Part shown: one piece after another, positions 26,376 to 36,311 of the stretch
Position numbering within the stretch: position 1 is the first letter of the stretch
How the letters are laid out: every line of letters begins with the position of its first letter
From: Pseudobutyrivibrio sp.
Lineage (GTDB): Bacteria > Bacillota > Clostridia > Lachnospirales > Lachnospiraceae
Direction of reading: 5' to 3'
Length of the DNA stretch: 37,319 bases
NCBI GenBank assembly: GCA_024697025.1
Contig: JAILGH010000062.1
Coordinates: 1-37,319, forward strand
Notes under the pieces: model-generated
What the model was told of the DNA's origin: nothing
Database searches by the model: none
The model's input: only the letters and a program-made list of their open reading frames with translations
Made by a program: the position numbers and the translations under genes

Positions 26376-28661
26376 ATGAAGCTTTACAACAACGGAGTAT
26401 ACCTAATTAATGGCACTCAAATAGTTGAGGATAGTCATGAGGCAGCCGCTGCAATCAAGGCTGCAACAGGACAAGAGGTAACAAAGGATGCTGCTCACAA
26501 AGAGACTATGGCATACAACATTTTAAACAGCCATAACACCTCTGGTAACATGGAGCACTTAGAAATCAAGTTTGATAAATTGGTTAGTCACGATATTACC
26601 TACGTAGGAATTATCCAGACAGCAAGAGCTTCAGGCCTTGAAAAGTTCCCTATTCCATACTGCCTTACAAACTGTCACAATTCTCTTTGTGCTGTAGGTG
26701 GTACAATCAACGAAGATGATCACATGTTTGGTCTTTCTTGCGCGAAGAAGTATGGCGGAATCTATGTTCCACCACATCAGGCAGTTATTCACCAGTTTGC
26801 TCGTGAAATGATGGCTGGCGGCGGCAAGATGATTCTTGGCTCTGATTCACACACAAGATATGGTGCTCTTGGTACAATGGCAATGGGTGAAGGTGGACCA
26901 GAGCTTGTTAAGCAGCTTTTGAATCAGACTTACGACATCGCTATGCCAGGAGTTATCGCTGTATACATGACTGGTACACCAAGAAAGGGTGTAGGACCTC
27001 AGGACGTTGCCCTTGCCATTATCGGTGAAGTTTTCGACAAGGGATATGTTAAGAATAAAATCATGGAATTCGTAGGACCTGGCGTTGCCAACCTTTCTAT
27101 GGACTTTAGAATTGGTGTTGACGTTATGACTACAGAGACTACATGTCTTAGCTCAATCTGGAAGACAGATGATAAGACAAAGGAATTCTACGAAATCCAC
27201 GGCCGCAAGGAAGAGTACAAAGAACTCAATCCAGGTCAGGTTGCTTACTATGATGGTATGATTGAGATTAATCTTGATGAGATTAAGCCTATGATTGCTA
27301 TGCCATTCCACCCAAGCAACACATACACAATCGAAGAGTTAAACGCAAATCTCATGGATATCCTTGATGATTGCGAGAAGAGAGCAAAGGTTTCACTTGA
27401 TGGTCAAGTTGACTTTACTCTTAAGGATAAGGTTAGAAATGGTAAGCTTTATGTAGATCAGGGTATCATCGCTGGTTGCGCAGGTGGTGGATTCGAGAAC
27501 ATTTGCGATGCAGCAGACATCCTTCGTGGTACAAGCATTGGACCAGATGAGTTTACTCTTTCAGTTTACCCAGCATCTACTCCAATATACATGGAGCTTG
27601 TTAAGAACGGTGCAGTTGCAGATCTTATGAGCACAGGTGCTATTGTTAAGACAGCATTCTGCGGACCATGCTTTGGTGCAGGCGACACACCTTCAAACAA
27701 CGGCTTCTCAATCCGTCACTCTACTAGAAACTTCCCTAACCGTGAAGGTTCTAAGCTTCAGAATGGCCAGATTGCATCAGTTGCTCTTATGGATGCTCGT
27801 TCAATTGCAGCTACAGCAGCAAACAAAGGTTACCTTACAGCAGCAACAGATATTGATGTGGAATATACAAATCCTACATACCACTTTGATGGTAGAATTT
27901 ATGCAAACCGTGTATTTGATTCTCACGGAAAGGCAGAGCCAGAAACAGAAATCCACTTTGGTCCAAACATTAAGGATTGGCCAAAGATGAGCCCACTTCC
28001 AGAGAATTTATTCTTACAGGTGGTTTCAGAGATTCACGATCCTGTTACAACAACAGATGAGCTTATCCCATCAGGTGAGACTTCATCATATCGTTCAAAT
28101 CCACTTGGCCTTGCTGAGTTTACTCTTTCACGCAAGGACCCAGAGTATGTTGGACGTGCTAAGGCTATCCAGAAGGCTCAGAAGGCTCTTGAGGCTGGAG
28201 AGTGTGCTGGTGATGCAGTGCCAGAGCTTAAGGCAATTGTTCATAAGGTTAAGGAGACTTACCCAGAAATCAACCACGACAATATTGGTGTTGGTTCCAC
28301 AATCTTTGCAGTTAAGCCAGGCGATGGTTCAGCTAGAGAGCAGGCAGCATCTTGCCAGAAGGTACTTGGCGGATGGGCTAACATCGCAAATGAATACGCT
28401 ACAAAGAGATATCGCTCTAACCTTATCAACTGGGGTATGCTTCCATTTGTAATTCCAGAGGGAGAGCTTCCATTCAAGAATCTTGATTACTTATTTATTC
28501 CTGGCATCAAGGATGCGGTTAAGAATAAAGCAGAAGTCATCAAGGCATATGTTGTTAAGGAAGATGGTCTCAAGGAGTTTGAGGTTAAATTAGGTGAGCT
28601 TACAGACGATGAGCGCGAGATTATCCTTAAGGGATGCTTAATCAATTATAATAGACAGTAA
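26376..28661 (+). CDS. Aconitase-family hydratase
   Basis: A 761-residue Fe-S hydro-lyase of the aconitase superfamily, of the size of the YbhJ-like 'hydratase' group. The three cluster cysteines appear to be kept: [14 protein letters not shown] (site one) and CGPCFGAGD (two cysteines). Substrate motifs include [13 protein letters not shown] and [11 protein letters not shown], and the swivel-domain [13 protein letters not shown] corresponds to the GEGSSREH catalytic-serine loop of aconitase. It might isomerise citrate/isocitrate or a related acid; which one cannot be told. AAAAGGAG precedes the ATG. It is followed by a strong GC-rich hairpin. Confidence 0.85.
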   Translation: MKLYNNGVYLINGTQIVEDSHEAAAAIKAATGQEVTKDAAHKETMAYNILNSHNTSGNMEHLEIKFDKLVSHDITYVGIIQTARASGLEKFPIPYCLTNCHNSLCAVGGTINEDDHMFGLSCAKKYGGIYVPPHQAVIHQFAREMMAGGGKMILGSDSHTRYGALGTMAMGEGGPELVKQLLNQTYDIAMPGVIAVYMTGTPRKGVGPQDVALAIIGEVFDKGYVKNKIMEFVGPGVANLSMDFRIGVDVMTTETTCLSSIWKTDDKTKEFYEIHGRKEEYKELNPGQVAYYDGMIEINLDEIKPMIAMPFHPSNTYTIEELNANLMDILDDCEKRAKVSLDGQVDFTLKDKVRNGKLYVDQGIIAGCAGGGFENICDAADILRGTSIGPDEFTLSVYPASTPIYMELVKNGAVADLMSTGAIVKTAFCGPCFGAGDTPSNNGFSIRHSTRNFPNREGSKLQNGQIASVALMDARSIAATAANKGYLTAATDIDVEYTNPTYHFDGRIYANRVFDSHGKAEPETEIHFGPNIKDWPKMSPLPENLFLQVVSEIHDPVTTTDELIPSGETSSYRSNPLGLAEFTLSRKDPEYVGRAKAIQKAQKALEAGECAGDAVPELKAIVHKVKETYPEINHDNIGVGSTIFAVKPGDGSAREQAASCQKVLGGWANIANEYATKRYRSNLINWGMLPFVIPEGELPFKNLDYLFIPGIKDAVKNKAEVIKAYVVKEDGLKEFEVKLGELTDDEREIILKGCLINYNRQ

Positions 28662-28668
28662 TAATTCA

Positions 28669-28693
28669 CAGGGCCCAAGCAATTTGGGCCCTG
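28669..28693 (+). terminator. GC-rich hairpin after the hydratase gene, no U-run
   Basis: Perfect inverted repeat CAGGGCCCAA (28669-28678) / TTGGGCCCTG (28684-28693) with a five-base loop. It is followed by AAAATG rather than a U-run, so termination may be partial; it could instead be an mRNA-stabilising 3' end. Confidence 0.6.
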
Positions 28694-28701
28694 AAAATGT
28701 A

Positions 28702-28709
28702 GGGGGGGG
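28702..28709 (+). promoter_or_regulatory. G8 tract serving as ribosome binding site
   Basis: Eight consecutive G residues lie six bases before the ATG at 28716 and are the only purine-rich pairing site for the 16S 3' end. Length changes in such a tract would alter the spacing and strength of initiation. Confidence 0.6.
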
Positions 28710-28715
28710 TAAAAC

Positions 28716-30041
28716 ATGTCAGAAGATAACAACAAGCTTGAAGAGCGTATGTTTCGAAAAAAGTTATTTGGATATGTTTTGGCAGCATTTGTTGTAATAA
28801 GTTTTTATTTTTTGCTTAGAAACAGCAATGATGTATTAGCGGCACTAGCGCATCTAAAAACGGTTTTGCAACCAATTCTAATAGGCTTTGTCATGGCATT
28901 TTTGATGAATCCTATGATGGTTTTCTTTGAAAAACGTTTTGCCATATTAATCAAGAAATTCTGCAAAACCGAGGATACTATTTTAAAGGCCAACAAGGCG
29001 AATCGAACGGTATCTTCCATAATTGCACTTGTGATTTTGTCTGGAATTGTGATTTACATTTTGCAAACCGTGATTCCAAACCTTATTAATACCGTCATGT
29101 TCCTTGCAAGGCATATTGATGAGCAGATTGCAGCCGTACTTGATTGGTGCAACATGGTGACAAAGGGCAACTACGAGGATGTACTTATGAAAGCCAAGGA
29201 CAACAAGATTGGTGATATTATGAATCAAGGTCTTGTCCTCCTTCGCCAGTATGTCGACTTTGATCAATCAGACATGGTTATTAAAATCACAACCAGCGTC
29301 CTTTCAGTAGGCAAATTTATAACCAACATAATCATTGGAATGTTTGTTTCCGTATATGTGCTTATGTCTAAGGAGCTTTTCAAGGCTCAGGTGAAAAAGA
29401 TGGTATGCGGAATATTCGCGCCTAAGTATGCCAATATCGTTCTTGAAATCGGTAGAAAGTCCGGTGAGATTTTCTATGGATTCATTATTGGAAAGATAAT
29501 TGATTCCGTTATCATTGGATTGATATGTTACGCTGGATGCTTGATGATGAAGATGCCTTACCCAGTGCTTATTTCAACAATCATTGGAGTTACCAACATA
29601 ATTCCAATATTTGGTCCATATATTGGAGCTGTTCCAACGGTTCTTCTCATATTCCTTACAGAGCCGGTAAAGGGAATATCATTCTTGATTTTCATATTGA
29701 TTTTGCAGCAGATAGATGGAAATCTTATTGGTCCAAAGATTTTGGGAGATTCAACAGGTATATCATCATTCTGGGTGTTATTTGCAGTAGTAGTTGGTGG
29801 AGGATTCTTTGGTGTAAGCGGTATGATTATTGCGGTACCAATCGTTGCAATTTTTTATTATATCCTTGGAAGAGTATCAAGCTATTTGGTAAAACGGCGC
29901 AACTTGCCGGAGGATACTGCTGATTACACGCGGATGGATTATATTGATATAGAAAACAACTCGCTTATTCTGCAACCAGCAGAAAAAGTTAAAAAGCCAA
30001 AAAAGCTGTTTTTTAAGTTACCTAAGTTCAAGAAAAAGTAA
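28716..30041 (+). CDS. AI-2E family transporter (PerM/YdiK/YtvI-like)
   Basis: A 441-residue polytopic membrane protein of the AI-2E transporter family (PF01594). It has about eight membrane segments, an amphipathic region in the middle (VDFDQSDMVIKITTSVLS) and the family C-terminal segments IIGVTNIIPIFGPYIGAVP and LQQIDGNLIGPKILGDSTGISSFWVLFAVVVGGGFFG. The tail is Lys-rich and cytoplasmic (KVKKPKKLFFKLPKFKKK). Members move signal molecules, Na+ or other solutes; the substrate here is unknown. It starts behind the G8 tract and ends in a strong terminator. Confidence 0.88.
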   Translation: MSEDNNKLEERMFRKKLFGYVLAAFVVISFYFLLRNSNDVLAALAHLKTVLQPILIGFVMAFLMNPMMVFFEKRFAILIKKFCKTEDTILKANKANRTVSSIIALVILSGIVIYILQTVIPNLINTVMFLARHIDEQIAAVLDWCNMVTKGNYEDVLMKAKDNKIGDIMNQGLVLLRQYVDFDQSDMVIKITTSVLSVGKFITNIIIGMFVSVYVLMSKELFKAQVKKMVCGIFAPKYANIVLEIGRKSGEIFYGFIIGKIIDSVIIGLICYAGCLMMKMPYPVLISTIIGVTNIIPIFGPYIGAVPTVLLIFLTEPVKGISFLIFILILQQIDGNLIGPKILGDSTGISSFWVLFAVVVGGGFFGVSGMIIAVPIVAIFYYILGRVSSYLVKRRNLPEDTADYTRMDYIDIENNSLILQPAEKVKKPKKLFFKLPKFKKK

Positions 30042-30048
30042 TAAATAT

Positions 30049-30098
30049 ACCGAGGTTTTTAGATGAAATAATCTTTCATTTTTGGCCTCGGTTTTTTT
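30049..30098 (+). terminator. Rho-independent terminator after the AI-2E gene
   Basis: ACCGAGG (30049-30055) pairs with CCTCGGT (30086-30092), with an inner stem ATGAAA / TTTCAT, followed by a T7 run. The arms are separated by about 30 bases, so it is a long hairpin. Confidence 0.85.
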
Positions 30099-30125
30099 GA
30101 TTTTGAATCTAACCTATGTTAAAAT
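30097..30125 (+). promoter_or_regulatory. Promoter of the large AAA/TPR gene
   Basis: TTGATT at 30097-30102, a 17-base spacer, and TAAAAT at 30120-30125 with TG one base upstream (extended -10). It gives a leader of about 76 bases before the GTG start. The dyad TGCTTG-G-CAAGCA (30166-30178) lies in that leader and could be an operator or a short stem. Confidence 0.6.
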
Positions 30126-30208
30126 TTTAATATCTATAAGTAGGATTTCTTGCAGGCAGACATAATGCTTGGCAAGCAACAGGCACACATTTTTTTGGAG
30201 AATAATCT

Positions 30209-33076
30209 GTGGAAAAAATGGAAAATAGAACTAAAATCGAAGAGATGCGAGATCTCGTATCTAAGAATAAATTTGCAGACGCAATGAGCGTTGCGGAGAC
30301 TGTTAATTGGCGCAAAGTTCATAATATCAACGATCTCATTTCAGGAAGTGAGTCTTATGAGGCAGCAGGTAAGATCGACGAAGCAAGAGATTTACTGTTG
30401 CTTGCCCATGAGCGCTCTCCTATCGGAAGGATGATTTTGTACAAGCTGTGCATGATTTCCATAAAGCTCAAGGAGTTGGACGAGGCACAGGAATACTACA
30501 ACGAGTTTGTACAAATAGCTCCTCACGATAGTCTTAAGTACATCCTCAAATACAATATTAGTACAGCTAAAGGGGCAGACACATCCACTCTTATCAAGAT
30601 TCTTGAGCAACTCAAGGACAATGATTTTATTGAAGAGTGGGCTTATGAGCTTGCCTATCTTTATCATAAGACCAATCAGGCGGAGAAGTGTATCGCTCTT
30701 TGCGATGAAATCATCCTATGGTTTGGAGATGGACCAGTTGTTGAGCGCGCCCTTGAGCTCAAGATGCTCTATCAGCCTTTAGACAAGGCTCAGGAGGACA
30801 AGTACCGCAATCTTCAGCAAAAGAAAGACGGCATTACCGAGATTACACCGCAGGCTACCGCTAGAGATTTGCTACCAGACATGGAAGAAATCAAGCTGCC
30901 AGAAGGGCCAGAGCGTTTTGACACAATGAATCTTCAGGCAGAGATTAAAAAGAATATCGATGAGATTATGAAGGCTACCGATACAGGTGAGGTCAATGAA
31001 AATATCGATGCCATCAAGAATCTTGTTGAAGAGATACCTTATTTGCAAGTTCCAGAGGATGCTCCAGAGGAAGACGCTGAGGAGTTCTCTGTAAACGATA
31101 CCTTCCAGCAGTATCTAGAAGAGGGCTTCGATGGCCAGATTAGTCTTAGATTAGCAGAGGAAAGTCACGAGACAGAGGAACAGATAGAGGGTCAGATGAC
31201 CATCGAGGATGTTCTTGCTGAGTGGGAAAAGACTAAGCGAGCAGCCGAGGCGGCTATGGAAGAGGCCAAGAGTAAGGAACTTGAAAGTGCTAGAGCGAAG
31301 GCTCTTAGAGAGGCCAACAATGTACTTAATCGACTAGAGGGAGCGATGTCCAAGCTTGATGCTGGCATGACATCAGCAGACCTTCTTAAGGAAGAGTACT
31401 TATCAAACGTGGATACAGATAAGGCTGAAGTGCTTTCTGAGGAATTACCAGAAGAGTTAATAGAAGTTAAGCTCACAGCAGATGAAGAGGAATCTTTAGT
31501 CAAGGATACTGACCTAGAAAATGTTTCTGAAGACGATGAAGATTTACCAGAGATTTCTTTAGATATAGATGATAAACCAGAAGCATCTTCTGTAAAGGAA
31601 TCAGAAAGTGAAGGACATGACGGCTTCAAGATACCAAAGATTTCTACTGACGGCATAACAACAGGACTTATGGATATTCCTGTTATTGTAACTGATGCCG
31701 CCAAAACCATAACTGGAGCAGCTGTAGTTCATTCTGCAGAAAAGGAGATAGGAGCCTTACCAGGCTGGCGACCTCCTACACTTAAAGATAACGAGGAGAT
31801 AAATGACGTGGACCTAAAAGAAGCTTCACAGATGATTGCTGATGTAAATGACTTTTTGCAGCAGGAGATTGATAGACTTACTAGGGAGTCAGCAGAAGAG
31901 TTGAAGGAGGTTCCAATCAAAGCTCAAGTAGAAGATAGGGACGAGCTTCCAGAGGTTCAACTTGTAGAGTCTAAGATGTCTGAGGCAGATTTACAGCTTG
32001 ATGATACAGTGGAGGAAGTTCAAGAAGCTGAGGAAGATTTAGAGGACGAGATTGAAGAGCCTATCCCAGAAGAATCTTATGAAGACGCACAAGAAGATGT
32101 ACAACCTGATTCATCAGCAGAGATAGAAGAAGTTCAGCAGGAACAGCCAGAGTTTAATATTGATGACATCGAACTTCCTGTTATTCAGCTTCCACCAGAT
32201 TTGTTTGAGGAGGAAGAAGCAAAAGAAGAAGAGCCAACCCTTCCACCTGTTGAAGAGGTTCATCTAGAGGAAGCGCCAGAGATAAATATCGATGCTATTA
32301 CTATTCAAGAGCCAGAATTGGCAGATAGCGCCATTGATTTAGACGAAGAGGATTTGGATATTTTCTCTTATTTCTTACCAATCAATGGCATGAGAAAGAA
32401 CATCGTTAGGGCTATTTCCGGCGTGGCTAACAGAGTTCAAAACCCAACACAAAAGGGTGGAAACATTGTAATAGTTGGTGAGCCTGGTTCCGGTAAGACT
32501 CAGATGGCAACAAGCATAATTAAAGTCCTTGAAAAGAAAACTGGCTATCCAAAGGGTGGAATAGGAAAGATTTCAGGCGAGAAGCTTAACGAAAAGGATA
32601 TTCAAAAGCTTTATGCAAAGATACAAGGTGGTTGTTTAATTATAGAATCAGCTGGAGAGATTTCAAAGGAAACGGCGGTTACACTTTCTCTGTTGATGGA
32701 AACAGACAACAGTGGAACAATCATAATAATTGAGGACAACAAGCGCGGAATAGACAAAGCTATGACAGCAGATAGTTCTTTTGCAAACCGCTTCACCGAA
32801 AAGATTGTCATACCAGCATTCACAATTGATGAGTTGGTTTCTTTTGCAAAGACATACGCCATAGAGGCTGGATGTACAATAGATGACATGGGCGTACTTG
32901 CTTTATACAATCGAATCAATCTCATAGGACGATATAATCATGCTACAACCATCAAAGAGGTTGCTGAGATTATGGATGATGCAATTGATAAATCATCTAG
33001 AGGAGGATTTTTCAACAAGCCTAAATACGATAGATATGGAAATATCATATTAAAAGAGAAGGATTTTGATAAATAA
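30209..33076 (+). CDS. Large TPR/acidic-linker protein with C-terminal CbxX-like AAA domain
   Basis: A 955-residue soluble protein, no gene name recognised. Residues 1-210 are TPR-like helices (KIDEARDLLLLAHERSP, ELDEAQEYYNEFVQIAPHD). Residues 210-720 are strongly acidic and low in complexity (many Glu/Asp/Pro). Residues about 725-945 form an AAA domain with Walker A GEPGSGKT at 757-764, a putative arginine finger in FANRF and VIPAFTIDELV, resembling CbxX/CfxQ/EccA-type ATPases. The Walker B position reads GGCLIIESAGE, so the usual D-E pair is E813-S814. The GTG at 30209 follows GGAG at 30197-30200; ATG 30218 is too far. It precedes glgB by 40 bases. Confidence 0.82.
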   Translation: MEKMENRTKIEEMRDLVSKNKFADAMSVAETVNWRKVHNINDLISGSESYEAAGKIDEARDLLLLAHERSPIGRMILYKLCMISIKLKELDEAQEYYNEFVQIAPHDSLKYILKYNISTAKGADTSTLIKILEQLKDNDFIEEWAYELAYLYHKTNQAEKCIALCDEIILWFGDGPVVERALELKMLYQPLDKAQEDKYRNLQQKKDGITEITPQATARDLLPDMEEIKLPEGPERFDTMNLQAEIKKNIDEIMKATDTGEVNENIDAIKNLVEEIPYLQVPEDAPEEDAEEFSVNDTFQQYLEEGFDGQISLRLAEESHETEEQIEGQMTIEDVLAEWEKTKRAAEAAMEEAKSKELESARAKALREANNVLNRLEGAMSKLDAGMTSADLLKEEYLSNVDTDKAEVLSEELPEELIEVKLTADEEESLVKDTDLENVSEDDEDLPEISLDIDDKPEASSVKESESEGHDGFKIPKISTDGITTGLMDIPVIVTDAAKTITGAAVVHSAEKEIGALPGWRPPTLKDNEEINDVDLKEASQMIADVNDFLQQEIDRLTRESAEELKEVPIKAQVEDRDELPEVQLVESKMSEADLQLDDTVEEVQEAEEDLEDEIEEPIPEESYEDAQEDVQPDSSAEIEEVQQEQPEFNIDDIELPVIQLPPDLFEEEEAKEEEPTLPPVEEVHLEEAPEINIDAITIQEPELADSAIDLDEEDLDIFSYFLPINGMRKNIVRAISGVANRVQNPTQKGGNIVIVGEPGSGKTQMATSIIKVLEKKTGYPKGGIGKISGEKLNEKDIQKLYAKIQGGCLIIESAGEISKETAVTLSLLMETDNSGTIIIIEDNKRGIDKAMTADSSFANRFTEKIVIPAFTIDELVSFAKTYAIEAGCTIDDMGVLALYNRINLIGRYNHATTIKEVAEIMDDAIDKSSRGGFFNKPKYDRYGNIILKEKDFDK

Positions 33077-33116
33077 ATAGTTAGCAAATTTTATTGCAAA
33101 GGGGAATGAAAATAAT

Positions 33117-35015
33117 ATGAGCAATTTTACTGATTTGGATGCGTACCTGTTTGGGCAGGGTACACACTATGACATCTTCAAAAAACTCGGTGCTCATAAG
33201 GGGAAATTTGGTAGGCAGACCGGAGTATATTTTGACGTTTGGGCTCCACACGCAAGTAGCGTTTCTGTCATTGGCGATTTTAATGACTGGGACGAGACAG
33301 CAAATATAATGCGTAGAATAGAGCCTGAGGGACAGGGTGTGTTTGAGACTTTTGTTCCAGGCGCTAAAGAGGGCCAGCTATACAAATATCTCATCAAGAC
33401 TGCCAGTGGCGAAAAGCTTTATAAGGCAGATCCCTATGCGACTTTTTGCGAACTTAGACCGGGAACCGCTTCACGAATTTATGATAATACTAAATTCAAG
33501 TGGACAGATGGTTCTTGGATGAAGCAGAGAAAAGCTAATCCTAATTTTTGGGAGAAGCCCCTTGCAATTTACGAGGTACATCCAGGGTCATGGAAGAGAC
33601 ATCCTAGACCAGAAAACGACGGCTTCTATTCCTATCGGGAATTTGCTCATAGTATTACAGAATATGTTTTAGATATGGGATATACCCATGTAGAGTTAAT
33701 GGGAATTTCCGAATATCCATTTGATGGTTCCTGGGGCTATCAGGTTACAGGATACTATGCACCTACATCTAGATACGGAACTCCAGAGGACTTCATGTAT
33801 TTAGTAAACTATCTACATAAGAATGGCATAGGTGTTATTTTGGATTGGGTGCCAGCTCATTTTCCAAAGGATGCCCATGGTTTGGCTGATTTTGATGGGC
33901 AGCCACTTTACGAATATCCAGATCCAAGACGTGGAGAGCATCCAGATTGGGGCACCAAGATATTTAATTATGGCAAGCCAGAAGTTAAAAACTTCCTTAT
34001 CGGCAGCGCTGTTCAGTGGATAGAGTTATATCACATAGATGGACTCCGTGTTGATGCTGTTGCATCTATGCTTTATTTGGACTATGGCAAAAAGCCAGGG
34101 CAGTGGCTACCAAACGAGCACGGTGGCAACGAAAACCTTGAGGCCATCGAGTTGTTTAAGCATATCAATACGCTTATAAGAGGCCGCAATCCAGGTGCAA
34201 TAATGATTGCTGAAGAGTCAACCGCCTGGCCAAAAATTACAGGTGATGTTGAGGATGACGGTCTTGCGTTTTCTTACAAATGGAATATGGGTTGGATGCA
34301 TGATTTTATAGATTACATGAAGCTTGACCCATATTTCAGAAAAGACAATCATACCAAAATGACCTTTGCCATGAGTTACAATGAGGCAGAAAGATATATC
34401 CTTGTGCTTAGTCATGACGAGGTTGTGCATTTAAAGGGCTCAATGCTTGCCAAGATGCCAGGTTTAGAAATAGATAAATACAAAAACCTGATGGCAGGCT
34501 ATGCATTTATGATGGGTCACCCAGGCAAAAAGCTTTTATTCATGGGACAGGACTTTGCTCAGGGAACTGAGTGGAGTGAGGCTCGAGAGCTTGATTGGTA
34601 TGTTTTGGACAATCCAAATCACAAACATGTCTCAAGAATGTTTAAAGAGTTGCTTCATATATATAGACAGTATCCTGCAATGTATCAGCTGGATGTATCT
34701 TGGGATGGTTTCGAATGGATAAATGCCAACGATGGTTACAGAAGCATTTTTAGTTTTATCCGAAAATCTAAAACAGGTAAAAACTGCCTGTTGTTTGTAA
34801 TAAATATGACGCCAATGAAATATGAAGATTATCGAGTTGGAGTACCGACAAGCCGAAAGCTTAAAAAAGTGCTTGATTCAGAGAATCAAATCTTTGGCGG
34901 CGAGGGAGAAATAATAAAAGCCAGTTACATACCACGTAAAGAAGAGTGTGACAACCGAGAGTATTCGGTAGCCTTTCCTTTAGCACCATATCAAGTGGCA
35001 ATATTTGTATATTAA
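33117..35015 (+). CDS. glgB: 1,4-alpha-glucan branching enzyme
   Basis: Introduces alpha-1,6 branches into glycogen by moving glucan chains. 632 residues, the common bacterial size. An N-terminal CBM48-like domain (VYFDVWAPHASSVSVIGDFNDWD) precedes the GH13 barrel. Catalytic residues are visible: nucleophile D313 in GLRVDAVASMLY, acid/base E366 in IAEEST and D434 in LSHDEVVHLKGSM. The C-terminal beta domain ends FPLAPYQVAIFVY. GGGGAA precedes the ATG. No other glg genes are nearby, though a GH13 glycosidase lies at 22090. It is closed by a terminator. Confidence 0.96.
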   Translation: MSNFTDLDAYLFGQGTHYDIFKKLGAHKGKFGRQTGVYFDVWAPHASSVSVIGDFNDWDETANIMRRIEPEGQGVFETFVPGAKEGQLYKYLIKTASGEKLYKADPYATFCELRPGTASRIYDNTKFKWTDGSWMKQRKANPNFWEKPLAIYEVHPGSWKRHPRPENDGFYSYREFAHSITEYVLDMGYTHVELMGISEYPFDGSWGYQVTGYYAPTSRYGTPEDFMYLVNYLHKNGIGVILDWVPAHFPKDAHGLADFDGQPLYEYPDPRRGEHPDWGTKIFNYGKPEVKNFLIGSAVQWIELYHIDGLRVDAVASMLYLDYGKKPGQWLPNEHGGNENLEAIELFKHINTLIRGRNPGAIMIAEESTAWPKITGDVEDDGLAFSYKWNMGWMHDFIDYMKLDPYFRKDNHTKMTFAMSYNEAERYILVLSHDEVVHLKGSMLAKMPGLEIDKYKNLMAGYAFMMGHPGKKLLFMGQDFAQGTEWSEARELDWYVLDNPNHKHVSRMFKELLHIYRQYPAMYQLDVSWDGFEWINANDGYRSIFSFIRKSKTGKNCLLFVINMTPMKYEDYRVGVPTSRKLKKVLDSENQIFGGEGEIIKASYIPRKEECDNREYSVAFPLAPYQVAIFVY

Positions 35016-35020
35016 ATTTG

Positions 35021-35051
35021 TGGGCTGTGTAAGCAGCCCATTTACTTCTTT
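35021..35051 (+). terminator. Terminator after glgB
   Basis: TGGGCTG (35021-35027) pairs with CAGCCCA (35034-35040), loop TGTAAG, followed by TTTACTTCTTT. The T-run is broken, so strength is moderate. Confidence 0.7.
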
Positions 35052-35087
35052 ATAAGAACATATAAAGGTAAAGATATAGGGTAAATT

Positions 35088-36302
35088 ATGGAAGAATTTA
35101 AGATTATCAAATTACCGACAAATGAAGATGAAGACCAACAGTCTGAGGAACCAATTAAGGACAAATATCAGGACGGAGAGTATGCGCCACCTAAGAAGCG
35201 ACATATGTATCTGATTTTATTTGTGCTCATAGTAATAGTGTCCTTGATAATAATAAAGATGCTTACCAAATATGAGGACTATGAGACAGAAAAGAGCTGG
35301 GATAGAAATGATTCCGTGGAGAGCACTTTTTATAGCTTCAATAACAATCTTTTGAAATACAGTGCGGACGGTGTATTTTATACAACCATTGATGGCAGCC
35401 TTATATGGAACTACACATATGATATGGTGAACCCTAACATCGACGTGTGCGAAAATTACTTGGTTGTGTATGACAAAAAGGGAAACGAGATAGATATATT
35501 TTCTACTAAAGGCCACGTGAAAACTATCACCACTACAGTGCCGGTAGTAGAGGCCAAAGTTGCAAAGCAGGGTACAATTAGTGTATTGTTGCAGGAAAAT
35601 GATACAAGCTATATCCAATTATACGACAAAGATGGGGATGTACTTGTATCAGGAGAAATCCATCCAGAAAACAGTGGATACCCAGTAGCGATGGCACTTT
35701 CTTCAGATGCAACCAAACTACTTCTTTCTATTATAAATGTTAATGAAGGAGAGATGTCGACTGAGCTAGTATTTTATGATTTTACCAGTGAGGGTAAAAA
35801 GGAAGCAGACAACATTGTTGCTTCATATAAATACAAAGGAACTCTTATCCCAAAAGTAGACTTTGTAAAAAATGATAAGGCAATTGCTTTTTCTGATTCT
35901 AAGATTATTATCTTCAATAACAACCTAAAGGTTACAGTAGCCAAAGAGATTTCTGTTCCAACAGATATAAAGAGTATATTCTATAACGATACTCACTTTG
36001 GATACGTTTGCGAGAAGAATGCAGATTCGGGAAAAGTGGTTAATGAAGTCAACGTATACAATCTATTCGGATTTAGATGGATGTCTAAAGAGATAACAGA
36101 AAGTTATGACAATATCCAAATACTAGATAATAATGAGATATACATTACAAACGGAGAGGACCTTACTATATACAATCTGCAAGGTATAGTTAAGTTCACT
36201 CATAAATTTGAAGAGGGTGTCTACAATGTTATTCCTGGAACAACATCTAGACGCTACTATATAATAGAAGGAAACAAAACAGAGGAGATTTACATTAAAT
36301 AG
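35088..36302 (+). CDS. DUF5711 family membrane-anchored protein
   Basis: A 404-residue protein with an N-terminal cytoplasmic segment (about 1-42, acidic then KKR), a single membrane anchor (about 43-61, MYLILFVLIVIVSLIIIKML) and a large extracellular part. The extracellular part has repeated beta strands of roughly 40 residues (for example FYTTIDGSLIWNYTYD, LVVYDKKGNEIDIFSTKG, YIQLYDKDGDVLVSGE), the pattern of a beta-propeller. It matches what I know of the DUF5711 family in Lachnospiraceae, whose function is not known. No strong promoter is seen after the glgB terminator. It ends nine bases before the CvpA gene and is likely cotranscribed with it. Confidence 0.78.
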   Translation: MEEFKIIKLPTNEDEDQQSEEPIKDKYQDGEYAPPKKRHMYLILFVLIVIVSLIIIKMLTKYEDYETEKSWDRNDSVESTFYSFNNNLLKYSADGVFYTTIDGSLIWNYTYDMVNPNIDVCENYLVVYDKKGNEIDIFSTKGHVKTITTTVPVVEAKVAKQGTISVLLQENDTSYIQLYDKDGDVLVSGEIHPENSGYPVAMALSSDATKLLLSIINVNEGEMSTELVFYDFTSEGKKEADNIVASYKYKGTLIPKVDFVKNDKAIAFSDSKIIIFNNNLKVTVAKEISVPTDIKSIFYNDTHFGYVCEKNADSGKVVNEVNVYNLFGFRWMSKEITESYDNIQILDNNEIYITNGEDLTIYNLQGIVKFTHKFEEGVYNVIPGTTSRRYYIIEGNKTEEIYIK

Positions 36303-36311
36303 GAGAATAAG

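Noticed and set aside
30166..30178. TGCTTG-G-CAAGCA dyad as a CcpA site
   Set aside because: It lacks the central CG and spacing of a catabolite-response element, so it is mentioned only as a possible operator or stem.
31192..31710. 172-residue Ser-rich reading frame on the - strand
   Set aside because: It is the antisense shadow of the acidic, Glu/Asp-rich part of the AAA protein; its serine-rich composition follows from that bias.
17220..33076. Type VII secretion locus (YhgE plus EccA-like AAA)
   Set aside because: No WXG100 protein or FtsK/EssC-type ATPase is present, and the AAA gene lies about 8 kb away in another transcription unit.
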